64,000 nt of DNA, taken from contig NC_088206.1 in the NCBI RefSeq assembly GCF_037126465.1, positions 10,763,187 through 10,827,186 of the forward strand, in the 5' to 3' direction. The position numbers and the translations under genes were made by a program. Below are positions 15,346 through 27,840 of the stretch, piece after piece. The notes beneath the pieces are model-generated. The model saw only the letters and a list, made by a program, of their open reading frames with translations, was not told the DNA's origin and did not search any database. Source of the DNA: Ornithodoros turicata. Taxonomy: Eukaryota > Arthropoda > Arachnida > Ixodida > Argasidae. Positions within the stretch are counted from its first letter, which is position 1, and each line of letters starts with the position of its first letter.

Positions 15346-18300
15346 CTAGACATCAGACGCTCTATTTTCGTTTCCTACCAGCCCCAGAGTTGATACTGAT
15401 TGCTGCCTTCTAACAAGGCGCAGAGAGGTAGGCCTCGGACGGCGCTTTCTGCACGAAAGTGACAAAAGGATAATGACTAAAAACACAAACAAAATACACG
15501 GTGCCAGAAGCGCAGCCCAATGGCCTATCGTAAAGTCACCTAGTTTGAGGAGGGTGGAATAATAATATTGCACTGATACAAAATTGGACACGTCAGAGGC
15601 CATGCCGTCGCTGTTCCGTACGCGTGCAGCAATGTACACGGTATGTGGAGAAGGCAGCTTGGGGTGTTGAAGGTGATCCTTTTGGAGCGTGACGATGAGG
15701 TCTTGCCGAGTACCGGCAGGGTGCAGCACAGTCGACGTGACGTTCCTTCCGGACTCGAAGTCGCTTAGGAGAGCGGTCAGATTGTCGCTGGTTCGAATTT
15801 CGATGGATGAGGCTGTGTAAGAACAAACACCAAAATTAGGCTGGAGACAAGGAAGCCGTGCCATGGAGATGCAAACACGTGGGGTGGTGGAAATGACAGG
15901 TTCGACGTCAGTGAAATGTATACAGATAGGGGTTACCCATGCATCCCATTGCAGGGTGCATGATAGATATCAGTCGCACAAGAGCACAAGTATAACGGCA
16001 GATAATCAAATCATTGCTTGACGAAATGCGAAAAGAGAGGCTGCGGCAATGCAGCTTCTGTGTCCGGTGTCTCGCTTCCATCGTGCTGGTTTTCTGAATG
16101 GGGCATCCAAGAATTTCGCAGAATTCAGAATACGACCAAGGTCGAACCCTGGGGGGGGGGGGACGATGTTCAACAAAAAAGAGCGATATGTCTGCCTGCT
16201 CAGTAAAGGCGGCAAGTTTCACCCTTGAAAAAAAAAGGGGGGGAAGAGGGAGAAGTTAAGACAGTCCTATGGACGAAACGAAGGCCAGCAACGCATCCCG
16301 GTCCTACGCAGAGTCGTCGAACCCTGCTTTATATATGTTTGGTGCACCATGGTCATAGTAGCGCGTGCACCATAAAACTACATCACATAATCATTGTAGT
16401 CGTTACCCACACTGCTATATAACGCTGCAATCGGCGAAGTTTCTACGTAATAATGAAATGCTTCGATAAACAGACGTACCTCGACATCCGCAATTAGCAC
16501 GATTCCTAACAAGTATTTATTTACTTCGATTGAGAGGACCACGTTAAAGAGTGTTCGACGAGAGCTTGCTGACGCGTGGCGAGAGTAACCGTTTTGTTCC
16601 AATTCGGACAAGAGCTAAGCTCAAAAGACGTGGCACAGCTGGCGCCGCGACACCAGGAAGTCCACCTAAAGGAGTGGCGCTACGGGCCTTGCGGTTGCTT
16701 CATTTATGACGCTCATCTACTTCGCATCGTACAAAACAATAATAATGATATCATTCATAATAATATGGACTGCGTCGTTCTACTTACCGCCACTAACGTC
16801 GAAGTGTTGGCCGGGACAGGTCCAGGACAAGGTAACTACATAGCTATCGAAACGGTCCTGTTCGTTGATAACAGAGAGGTCCTCGATAGGACTCGGAGGA
16901 TTGGATATTGCTTTAATGTCGTCTTCAAGGCGAAAAGAACCACCTGTTGCGAAACGCTGAAACTCTGGCAGACGTGCACCGCTTATGTCTTCCATCTCTG
17001 CAATGTCTGCATCGATGAATCTAAACGTGCTTCTGGGAAATTCCTTCGCCACCTCTCGAGAATCCAGGCCTGTGAAAAGAACACTTTGTCACCGCTACGG
17101 TCTATAGGATTGTCTCCCTATATACTTGAGCATAGTTCCCTAATACACCTCTACCCGAGAAACGTCATCATGACGTTCGTAGACAGACTGAAACCGAAAC
17201 AAATCGGAAGGGGAGGGTTGGGTTCCGCGAGTGGGCACTTGTTCGCTGCCTCCTATTGGAAGAAAAGAAGGACAGAAGGTCGCGTCCCTTTCAGAGATCA
17301 TCGTAATCCCCTCAAGACCGTGGCTTTCGCGCGCGAGCTTGTTCGCCTCCAGCTTCGAGCGTTGTTCAACTTCGAACACTATGACGTCAATTGTTTACAG
17401 ACAGGTCTATTGTTTACAAGATGTATTAGACTTGGGATAGCAGTGTGCTGAAATGTGGTTGGTCCTGTATCTAAACTTACCAACGACCGCGGTGAAGGGT
17501 GGAACTGCACCAGAAGCCCTCCGTCCTGTAAGCTGTAGAGCGGACCCACCGTTTTCAACCCGGACTTCAACAGAATAACGCCCTATGCCAGTAAACTGTG
17601 TAAAATAGGACGAGTAGATGCCATCGTCTGCGGTCACATCCGCTCCTGAAAAATATTAACATCCACTATGTCAATAAGAGTGTGCGCGCTTATCACCTTG
17701 CCTTCCCTTATGAGATACAAGAGATATACAAGAGAGCTGTACCAGTTCTCTGTAGAAGCGGGATTTCCTATATACGCGCTTGGGCATTATGACACATACA
17801 TTTTACACTCAAGTGAGTGATCGCTAAAGGTGAAGGTCCTCATTCGTCATCATATGTTACTATTGCTGGAGGTGGGTGCTGACACAGACCTTGTGAAAAT
17901 AGGCGCGCTAGTAAAGGTACAGGAAAGGTAAATTCTGTTCCACTGTTCTGGAATGCAGCCTAGCAATAAAATGAAAGCATGGAGCCCACAACTTCCTCTT
18001 CTGATAAAATTTCATTAATATAGAACATCGCCAGCAGCACTATCGTTTATTCCCACGTATTCAAAAGCTGTCAGTACCGTACAAGCATGACTATATGGCC
18101 GTTTCCTCTTCTTGGCGTGCTTCTGACAGAACCATAAGGGTTGTTAACAGAAATGGGCAGACAGAACGAACCGTATCTCCATTTTGTGTCATGATACGGT
18201 TCGTGGCATGAAAGAGTTCAGTTACCACGTAAGCAAAGGTTGAAAGGAATTGATCAAAGCCAGCTTACCAAATCCGTTGTCCCAGAGCTCCACTTGGACA

Positions 18301-21300
18301 TCAGCATCGTCGTTGGGCCTTGTCACTTTGGCCTGCACTCTGGCTCGAGCAACGGCGTCTTTCCCTTTAGTAACCTCAGCATAAATCCGTGCTTCTTCAG
18401 GATGTGTAACAATTGGACGATTCAAGAAAGCCCGAAGACGGATTGGCTCTGCTTCCTTCGATTTAGCTATGGACGACACGCGCACACTGATGTGGACTGG
18501 ATCGGTACTCTTACAGGACGTGATCAGTGTCCATGTTCCGTTCTGAAAAACGAGAACAGAGTTAGTCACCTGTATAGCCTCGTTGCCTTTCGTGTAAAAA
18601 TCCTTTCGGTATACCTTTGCTGGAGTTGGGACTGTAATGGTCATGCGTTTCGAAAGCACGGTATCTGTTTTGTTTTGGCACGTGGAGCACGGGTCTCCCG
18701 AAGGTTCGAGAAGGGTAATTTCTATGTCTTCGAGTGACGTGCTCACTATTGTTACAGCCGTGTCGTTTCCCAAGTCGTCATCTATCGTAAAATGTACCTT
18801 GCTGTCGTTGGCGACGTGCAGAGAATTCTCAAGCACCTGCAAATGGAAGATATAAAGTAGCGTAAAACTGATTCTTCTTGCAACCCATGCCACCGATTCT
18901 TGTGAAAGGATCCTCCAAATCAGAATACTTCGCAAATCCCTGAGACCGCGTGCCGTTGGAACAACAAGTAACAGAGATATTCATAACCCCGAAACTAGGA
19001 AACATGAAGGGACAGACACAACGCGAAGACTTCGTCATCACACAGCATTAAACAACATCAAGCAGCATCACACACCATCGCACAGCATCAAAACACAGCA
19101 TCAACTCGCTTGCTTCTAAGCCATTTTTTCATTGACAGAGAGATTATCTGCAGAATATATTCTAGGGCAAACTGTGCAACATCGTGTCACCTGGACTCGG
19201 TTTCCGAACATACAGGGTGTCCCAGAAAACGTGTCATTGAATTATAATAAAAAAAACTACGCCACCTAGAATCATGCGGTCAAAAGCATTTGTTCTTATT
19301 AGGTTTTTGCCACCTCCTAATGTGAATTTCATGTACTCCAAGTTTAATTATGTAAATATTTGCGAACTGAACTCGGAAATTTGCCAAGTAAAGGTCACTT
19401 TTTTACCCCACCAATATGAAGAGCGTGCCGAATTCACTCAAATTCATGATAATTCACAGTGATATTCACGACCTATCCCATCCGAAAAAATAGCCGAATA
19501 TCATACTTTTCGGAGCACCGGACCATAGCGCGCGTTGACTTTTTGAGCGCATTCGCTCTCAGTGCGACGAAAGGAGGTTCGGAAGCCAGCCCACAGAGCG
19601 ATAGTAGAAAAAGTAACAGTTCCTAAAATTGGGAGAGGGAAAGCATTATCCCAGCGAAAGTCGGACGTGATAAGCCGTACCTGTTTTATCTCTTTCTGCG
19701 ATGTCGGGGAGGGCTGGGTTTCCAACCTCCTTTCGTCGGACTGACAAAGACTGCGCTGAAAAACTCATCGTGCGCTATTCTGTGCAACCTCCGTAGAGCA
19801 TGATGTTCGGCTATTTTTTTCGATGGGATAGCTCCTGAATATCCCTGTCAATTATCATTAATTTGACTAAATTAGACACGCTCTTCACATTGGTGGGGTA
19901 AAAAAGTGACATTTACTAGGCAAATTTCCGACTTAAGGTCGCAAAAATTTACATAATTAAGCTTATGTTACACGACATTCACATGAGGAGGTGGCAAAAA
20001 CCCAGTAAGAACAAATGCCGTTGACCGCATGACTCTAGGTGGTGTAGTTTTTTTATCATAATTCAATGACACGTTTTCTGGGACACCCTGTATATCATAT
20101 CTGTAAGTGGTGTACACTCTCAAAAATGATGGTGGTGGTGGTGGTGATGTTGAAAGGGCTTGCCGTTGTCGAATGAACTTCACCGCATAGCACGCTCCTA
20201 GCCAACCATAATGTCGAATGATATCGTTATCTGCCCTGATTTGTTGAAAACGGGAGGCGTACGCCTTTTCTGTTACAATTATGAACAGCATAAGTGTCAC
20301 AGAAAAGGTGTACGCCTCCCGTTTTCAACAAATCACGGCAGATAACGATATCATTCGAGATTATGGTTGGCTAGGAGCGTGCTATGCGGTGAAGTTGATT
20401 TTTAAGAGTGTACGGTCGAGGGGTATTCGCAGGCTTGTGGTTCGGGGAAATGATGGGGACGAATGTGATAACGAACAACCAATCATGTCTTCGAAAAAAA
20501 AAAAAACAGACAACCACAGAAAAACAAAAATGGCACGGATGAAGAACGAACAAAACCAGACAAAATAGACAGGATAAACGGCAGATATGAGGTTGCGCAG
20601 AACAACACTGGCTTACTATAATGGGCTTGCGATACTCTTCGAGGTGTATCGTTGCAGAATCTTGAAACGCAGACTCCATTGCCAGCTCGATATTTTCCTG
20701 CCTGTCCTTAAAGAAAAACACCCTGCCACCCGTGACATCGGCTAGAGTTTCCAGTTGCTTGTCAGCTTCAGCGCCTAATCCCAGGCCGCTCACATGGACT
20801 TTCGCGTCGACCAGCGAAGGCAGGACAGTCTCAATGTATGGCTCCACATTCTCTTCGCCATCAGTCATTAGAATTATGGATGTCCCTTCGGTCGAAGTTC
20901 CATTTTGTTGTAAGACCTGGACGAAAGAACACCTTCTTATTTGTGCTCTCAGGCGTCACCTGCGGTAACATGAAGGACTGTTGAACGCAAGGCGGGCATT
21001 CCTTTGGTAGGCGTCGCCAGTCTGCAAGTCGGCTTCACCTAAGCCCTGCAAGCACTTAGAGGAAGCCCACTTCGTGAAACATTCAGTGTCGCTGGACTGC
21101 ACGTTTCGCTCCCTCTAAATTTAGCGGAACCTTGTCCAGTGTTGTGCTTGTGTTGTGAGGAAGCTAACTTGTTAACAGTTAAAAGGGACAGACCCGAACA
21201 AATCCAAAGCTACACAAATGCCGTCATACGCTTTCGTATGATGCACAGAGCCACAGTACAAAGTATTTAAATCGCGGTCATTCTTATTGAATTTTACAGA

Positions 21301-24300
21301 CGGGCCTTTCGCTGCAGCGATGTCACAGTCAACAACTTCTGGTCTCTGTCCTGCCGAGCAATCAAGTCACGGATTCGAAACAAACCTTGTCAATTACGTC
21401 TTACCGGACCTCAAAATAATCCTCAACTATCATTTTCTCGCTCGCACACCCTTTGTGACGTCCGCCAAGGTGAGGTAGCACATGCTTACGTCACTGTGAA
21501 ACCGAAACCGGATGTGAACATATCGTCGTTATTCATGTTAACCTCCAAAAGAGCGTCGCTCTGCTAGATGAAATTTCGCATTTCGCGTCTACACCTAAGA
21601 GGCTAAGACACAGTTCAGTATAACGCTACCCTCAAAATCATGTCGACAGCTTCGGCTGTTTCTTTAATTGCCAACACATATGTCAGGCTCGCTTTCCAAA
21701 AGAGTGGCGCACAAGGAGATGTTTTGTGTTTTTTCTTAACCTTACGTCAGGGCTTTACCTGTAATGCAGTTTGCAGTCCTTGACCGATGGCTGTTGCAGA
21801 ATCCATGGCAAGGTTAGCAATGAGGTCGAGTAGCCTTTGCCTGGTACGACTGTCCACCGTCACTAGTTCTTGCAGTACCGTGGAGCTGCGACTGAATGTA
21901 ACTATGCCCAGCTGCAGGTAGTCTGGGGCCAAGTTCTTCACGAAGTAGCTCGCTGACCGTTTGAGATACTCCATGCGCTCGTGTTCCTAAAGTTAACCAT
22001 GTAACGTATGAAGCACTGCATGCGCAGCAGAGATAGCCCCAAGAAAAAGAAATCTGCCAACAAGGACGGATGTCACAGCCAGCCACGTGTTATATGACCG
22101 TAGTCAACATAAGAACAGCATATAAGCCCCGCCCTACGCTTGTTCCCATTCGCTTCAATGGCTAGCCGCGTCACTCTACGACGCAACAAGTAGTGCGCCG
22201 ACACCGAAACTACAGGAGCCCTAGGCGTAGGGACATTCGAGCATAAATTCTCCTATTATTCCTCCAGCGAAAGATCTGCCGTATGTTCGAGTTGACGGGC
22301 ATTTTATGCCGTTCGTAGGTTGAACACTGGTATAACGTGGCTGCTAGATTAGATCAGATTATATTTGATAATTTGATAATTGGACATTTCATGCCGTTCC
22401 TGGTTTGAACAGTGACATAATGTGACTGATAGTACATCCATTGATTAGATTAGATCAGACTGCATTGGATAATAAATGAGCAACATGCGAATTTCAAGAC
22501 TTGGGAAGACATTCACGAGAGTGTGTGTGTGCTATATACTTCCCTTAGAAATAGACATTTTCATTTGAACGAAATAGCCTCTCATATGAAACACTGTTGC
22601 ATACGTGCGTTTGCACTTACATTCATGCTGACGGATACGTCCAAGACCATAACAACTCGCTCTGGGTTCTGTGTACTCTGTTGGACCTCTCTGAATTTCA
22701 CTTCGGTCACATTATTGACAAGCTGTGGTTTCGCCAACCTTCAATGCAGAAAACGAAACGTGTCATCCTAGGATGATACTGGCCGCACATGTTCTTAGTT
22801 CCTCTGTATATCTACCACTTGTAACTTACCCATTAAAATCCGAATGTCTTCGGATGACCCCGAAGGGCGGCGATCGTCTACAAATGATGTTTTGTTTGGT
22901 CGGGGAAAAGCTGTCGTACTGCGGTTCATCTTCACCCTGGAAGTAAATTGTACGCGCTCAACAGAACCTGCCTTTGGAACAAACTGGCAAAATGAGCCCA
23001 CACGGAGGATGAGGACAATATTGGGCCTGTTCAGATTCACACAGCACGTCGACAGGGCATGTGTAGCAGCTTCTCTCATGACGTGACGCAGTCTCACTGT
23101 ATTTCGTAGCTGTGACCTGTGGTCCAGCAATCAGGAGGGTTTCCACGAAACTTTCATGGTTTATTATAGTATGTGGTTGATGTCTCGCTAATGCGACTAA
23201 AGTCGGTCGGCGATTCTCTGGGCCCGTTCTTTTGTCTACGATGTTCGTCCCTGTTCTTTGCAGAGTGCCAAGCGCGACTGAAGGTTTCGCTTACCGGCTT
23301 CGGTATGTACATGGCAGAGGATTGTGCGAGAGTGGCATCATGTGGGAGTGCAGCGGCGACGCATTCTTTGGAGACTCTGCAGTTACGGTAGATTTTGCAC
23401 GTGGCTCCGTTTCTAGTCTCTGGGTGAAACGGGACGTGTCGAGGAAATGTGTTGGCACGAACCTGGAATGATACCGGACATCAACAGGACCACTTTATAT
23501 GCGCCTCGAGAATGAGGAAGAAGTTTTTCCCATGTTTAAATTAAATGTAAAACCATTGTACCTTGTCATGTGAACAGTAGAAGACAGGGTACAAGATGTC
23601 ATCTTGAATACCGTAGTCTTCGAAGATGCCATAGCGGAAGTGAGCCCACTGCTGCAACAACTGGAATGCTAAAACAAGGTAAGGTACTCTTTAATGTTGA
23701 TAATTATTCGACTTTTCGTGGCTCGTCGACAACAAAGGTCAATCTCTAATGTGGACATGTAAATTGTTTGTGTTCTTCACTTCACTGAAAGTCCTTTCAC
23801 GTCCTGAAAGAGATTTCCATCGCGTGGCGCAGAGGACACGCCACGCTCTCACCGGCTTCACACCTAGGACTGTCACACCGCCGAACGCCCCCTTTGTCTC
23901 TGCCTGTGCCACCCAGCTTCGCACGTCTTCCTGACCTCCGGGTCCGCAGAGCTCAGGTTCCCCCTCAAGTCCTTCAAGCCCATTTTTATGCTCTCGTAGA
24001 CGCGAAGTTTTTCACCTCTACCGCCGCTTAGACCGATGACGCATCTCGAAATGGCAAGCCCGCGTCAGTATTTGTCATCCCCGACGAAGGCGTAGTTCAA
24101 GGACGTCGCCTTTGGCATTGTACATCATCCACAGCTGCGGAACTCTACGCCATACTTTTCCTTTTGCAGCACATCGTTCTATCCCCCACCCCCCGGAATT
24201 GGGTGATCTTTACGGACTCAGCATCTGCGCTGCAAGCAATTGAAAATTCTGACATCCGAGGCTCCTCCGCACCGTTGGTTCTGGATGTGTTAACCGCTTA

Positions 24301-27055
24301 CAAACTTGTCTACGAAGCAGGACATAGGCTCGCTCTCCAATGGGTTCCCGCCCATTGCGGTGTCGAAGGCAATGAACTGGCGGACAGCGCCGCCGAAGCA
24401 GCTCTCTCGTCTCGGACACGGACGCGTCACTGCTGAGAGGCGATCGGCGGTCCATACTTCGAAGCCTTGTGACTCCTCTGGCTACCCGCCAACTGACCGC
24501 CGACATACTACCCCCCGCCATGCTGAGCAGAGTTGACCCAGCGCTCGCATTCCGCATGCCAGCACATATCTCTCGTCAAGACGCCGCATTAGTTCATCGA
24601 ATGCGCCTCGACGTGGCCTTCACAGCACAGTGGCGCTACCGCTTGAGAGAAGTTAACTCTCCCCACTGCAGTCACTGCGGTGCTGTTGAAGAGCCCGAGC
24701 ACATTCTTCTCCATAGCCCACACTACCACCCTTCCCGCTCCGTACTCTCCGCCTCCCTGAACGAGCTATAGACTCCCGTCCCCTCTCACTCACAAAATTG
24801 CTTGGCCCCTGGCCGCATCCAGCTCACCAACGCTCTGTCCTCAAGGCTCTCTTCGCCTTTTTGGACGCCACAGGACTTCGATCCTCATTGTAACGGGACC
24901 CATTCCTTCACTCCCTGCTTCACCTCTAGCAATGGGGTAGAGTATCGTCCCCGGCGATACTCTACCCCATGCTGAACTACCCTGGGGATGAAACTCCCCA
25001 CCCATCATCCTGAAATAAAGTTGTTGTTGTTGTTGTTGTTGTTGTTTGTGTTCTTCTCGAGTAATAGTCGCATATAATATAAGTGAAACAGCAGGCACAT
25101 CAGACACGCCAACAGCGTAACGGTAATCCGCATAGCATCTGTGACACAAGGAAAGGGCATGACGCGCGCGTCTGCTATGCCTTCCGCAGATGCGCTACGC
25201 TCGTACCTCTGGAGTGAACACGTTGTGTAGTTGTGCAACATCCAACCCCAATCACAAAACAGATATCGCCGCTAGGGTCGTGCACTGCTCAGGAATACTG
25301 GTCAGTAAAATACTTTTTGAAAGCACTCATAGTTATGCTGCCACTTGTGATGTACCTACGCCGCAAAAATGTTCGAGGCTCAGGTCTTTATACCTGAGTC
25401 TCGAATGTTGATGCGGCATAAGTGATCTTATATTCAAATAAGCAGTAGAGTGAGACCAAAAATTAGTAGTTACAATATCTTCACACAACACAATCATCGC
25501 TTTCAGGGGTAGCATATTATATAGTTCTCGCCAAAGTACCTGCCAAAGTACCAAAGTTGCCAAAATACCTGGGGTATCGTATGGCCTTTCCTTGGAAGCC
25601 ATTGCATTAAGAAGAAAATCTGCCGTCAGATGAATATATTCCCCTGGCTCACCGCACCTTCTTGGTTGAAGAGTGTAAGGTATCGAACCATAGTGAGGAT
25701 TGGGCTCTTTCACACGAATGTCCGCGTATTGAAAGAAGTCGGAATTGACGCTTTCTGCCTCGGGGCGCTGTGGCCACGTGCTGGGAACAGAGATGGTCAC
25801 CTGACTGAAGTAGACGCGCCCATTGGTCGCGTCGTGAAGGAGGTCTGAAGCACTGCTGAAGAGGGACTGCAAAGAACGGAAGGGCAACACACATATTGTC
25901 GTGACCCAATGTCACACAGCGCAGCAAGCAAAAATTAGCTGCCATAATGGCTGCTCATAGACTAACAAACTTAGTAGTTACACCCGTGAGCGAACATTAA
26001 CATCTGTTGACGAGATCACAGTTGCAATCTATTGCCTAATACCATACTTTATGGTATATATACTTTCTTTTCTTGTGTTTATTTTCGCCCACTGTTCATT
26101 TGTAAGTTTGACACATTGAGAGGCTCTACAACCAAACATAAGGTGAGTAATCGATCATCCAGTGAATGGTTGGTGACTTCCCGTCCAGCGATTTTTTTTT
26201 CTTCTTTTCCTTATCCTTTCTTTTTCTTTTTTTTTCTTTTTTTTTTGTCATCGTGGCACCTGTGAGCGCACTGATGCGAGCTAGTTAGCGTTGGTCATAG
26301 CCAGGTTCACTGCCTGTGAGGAGAACAAGGACAGACCTATTCGACGAAAGCGCCTTCAGTAAAAACTGGATTTATTCCCTGCTACGGCAATCCTCCTATC
26401 GACTCAGCTGTTGCTGAGGGTTCCGAACTGGATTCTGCCGCGTGTTATACAAATTCCGTTTGCGTTTTTCGTGTGGTCCATATGGAGGGAGAGCTGACAC
26501 ATCCCACCCATCTTTCCTTGATGCAAGTCGCTGGAAGAAACGAGAGAGATGCGAATAGAAGCAAGTGACATCCAGAAAAGGTGGGTGGAATATGCTTCAG
26601 CTAAAACCTGTAGACCTGATGAAAAATGAAACGGAATTTTTAAAATAACGTAATCCGGACCGGGACCACTGGTCTGGGTAGAACGCACGTAAGGTGAGGA
26701 CTGACAACTCCATACAATTTAAGAAAAGTGAATATAGCGATGACAGTAGCAGAGAATAAATTCAGTTCTCAGCAGGCTCTCGTGTGAAGCATATCTTGTC
26801 ATTGTCCTCCTCGTACACCAGAAGGCACTATGATCGGAGCATGCGTCGGTGGAGTTAACAAATACGACGTTACACTTTGCATCATCCAAAGTTTGCTCAA
26901 CCTACCTTGATGTTGGTAATGACTCTCTCGTCGGGAGGGATGGACGAGTGGATGGCAACTACGATATCCTCATATCCACCATCAGATTTAATCTGTATCA
27001 CGGCTCGCGAAGTCAATGGCAGGAGTAGCAGACACAGCAAGCAGACAGTGGCCAT
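15346..27055 (-). CDS. Calcium-activated chloride channel regulator (CLCA family), complete
   Basis: Thirteen exons (minus): 27055-26906, 25866-25540, 23651-23562, 23462-23295, 22936-22830, 22738-22621, 21986-21759, 20916-20617, 18836-18615, 18542-18269, 17645-17481, 17069-16788, 15812-15346; 2898 nt, 965 aa, against about 910-940 for vertebrate CLCAs. Order: signal peptide (MATVCLLCLLLLPLTSRA); CLCA_N domain (GYEDIVVAIHSSIP, GRVYFSQVTISVP, RRCGEPGEYIHL); a degenerate protease motif QQWAH in place of HEWAH; a Cys-rich segment; a VWA domain with complete MIDAS (DVSVS, the T of SATAIG, MTDGEE); beta-rich CLCA C-terminal region (WDNGFGADVTADDGIYSSY, LSWTCPGQHFDV); fibronectin-like segment; one membrane span (PCILFVFLVIILLSL); basic cytoplasmic tail. 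The family is secreted or membrane-tethered and modulates Ca2+-activated Cl- currents. The exon 2/3 junction is ambiguous (in-frame alternatives). Confidence 0.93.
19213..20090. mobile_element. Long-TIR DNA element with TA target duplication (CLCA intron 8)
   Basis: Both ends begin CAGGGTGTCCCAGAAAACGT and are bounded by TA (19211-12 and 20091-92). Similarity between arms continues for more than 300 bases each side (CGACGAAAGGAGGTT against AACCTCCTTTCGTCG near the centre), so almost the whole element is an imperfect inverted repeat. TA duplication and CAGGGTGTCCC ends suggest a Tc1/mariner-related non-autonomous element. No transposase. Confidence 0.8.
20112..20413. mobile_element. Fold-back element, asymmetric, in CLCA intron 8
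   Basis: The arms read GTACACTCTcAAAAAT ... and, from the right, GTACACTCTTAAAAAT; they pair through CTTCACCGCATAGCACGCTC and GTACGCCTCCCGTTTTCAAC up to a 5-bp loop near 20285. The left arm carries about 47 extra bases (20128-20174) ending AAAGGGCTTGCCGTTGTCGA, which match the tail of the SINEs at 53.8 and 58.8 kb. Confidence 0.88.
22299..22480 (+). repeat. Diverged tandem duplication, about 90-bp unit
   Basis: CATTTTATGCCGTTC...GATTAGATCAGATT...GATAATTGGA is followed by CATTTCATGCCGTTC...GATTAGATCAGACT...GGATAATAAA. It sits in CLCA intron 6, with no coding content. Confidence 0.6.
23785..25050 (+). mobile_element. 5'-truncated LINE with RNase H domain and (GTT)n tail
   Basis: Frame 24032-24436 encodes an RNase H domain: TDDASRNGK, TSSTAAELYAI, FTDSASALQAI, WVPAHCGVEGNELAD. 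The next frame (24469-24771) encodes a C-terminal zinc-knuckle-like segment, CSHCGAVEEPEHILLHSPHY. A stop immediately precedes the first catalytic Asp, and the two segments are in different frames, so the copy is dead. It ends AATAAAGTTGTTGTT..., a trinucleotide tail. RNase H plus that tail suggests the I/Loa side of non-LTR elements. Inserted in CLCA intron 2, antisense to the host gene. Confidence 0.85.
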
Positions 27056-27454
27056 GATGATCGATGTCCTGAATGAGCAGTGAGCTCACTGCGGTTGCGG
27101 TATATAAGTGAAATGTCGCTTATAATTGCGACATCAGATTGTCATGTTCACGTCTGCACATGATGATTATTATCTATTGTTTGCTAAATCACGATACGGC
27201 GGACCATAATGAGATAAGTAAAATAAATGAGACAGATGGTGATAAGATGTCAATAGCAGTAAGATTAAGTTCAAATGCCACACGCATACCTGAGGTAACT
27301 GCTGTTGAAGACTGGAGCACATAAGGGACAATGCGAAATGCTTGATTACAAGACGGGGATCAACAACCCCACCCCCCGAAATCGTAGCTTTGGTATACGT
27401 AGTGGTATTGCATCTGCATGCGACACTGAAGCAAACGTTGTGAATTAAAACTTT

Positions 27455-27840
27455 ATGAAAGATAGCGCGCTGTCGGGGGCCGTCACACGCTCTAAGCCTC
27501 GTTCGAGCGGGTATTCGCAGAGTTGTGCGCAGTTCTTGGTGTTGTGGAGTGTGGAAGACGCTGGCTGACTCCGTCTGTGGTCTTCGAAGAAACGCGTGGA
27601 AGGTACGTTGTCAAGCATTACTTTCCTTCGTGACGTTATCCCGTACGCAGCTCTCTGCAGTCTTGGTCCGTTGCATGGCGACGACAAGCAAGAAACAGTA
27701 CAGGCGAGTTGGTATTGAACTATGTAGTTTTAGTCCTAGTTTGTTGAGACGGTTATATGGGAGCCAGTCCGTGTGACTTGTCTTCCGCTTCGATGCGAAT
27801 ACATACGACAGTACACAATAAGCCATTAAATAAAAAGCAA
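27455..27840 (+). mobile_element. Retroposon-like insertion with perfect 17-bp target duplication
   Basis: TTGTGAATTAAAACTTT is found at 27438-27454 and again at 27841-27857. The enclosed 386 bases end ATTAAATAAAAAGCAA, which includes an AATAAA. That combination is typical of L1-type retroposition (SINE or processed transcript). Identity of the insert is unknown; an open frame 27525-27776 has no domain I recognise. Confidence 0.65.

Noticed and set aside
16576..17451. 291-aa plus-strand open frame
   Set aside because: It is antisense to CLCA exon 12 (16,788-17,069) and shows no domain; the minus-strand exon has family homology and matching splice phases.
22299..22480. Spaced direct repeats considered as a CRISPR-like array
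   Set aside because: Only two diverged units in a eukaryotic intron; a simple tandem duplication.
26404..26688. Minus-strand frame within CLCA intron 1 with AEAYSTHLF, superficially like the CLCA helix after NIK
   Set aside because: The exon at 25,866-25,540 supplies the complete helix (SLFSSASDLLHDATNGRVYF) directly after NIK, and this frame adds nothing homologous.
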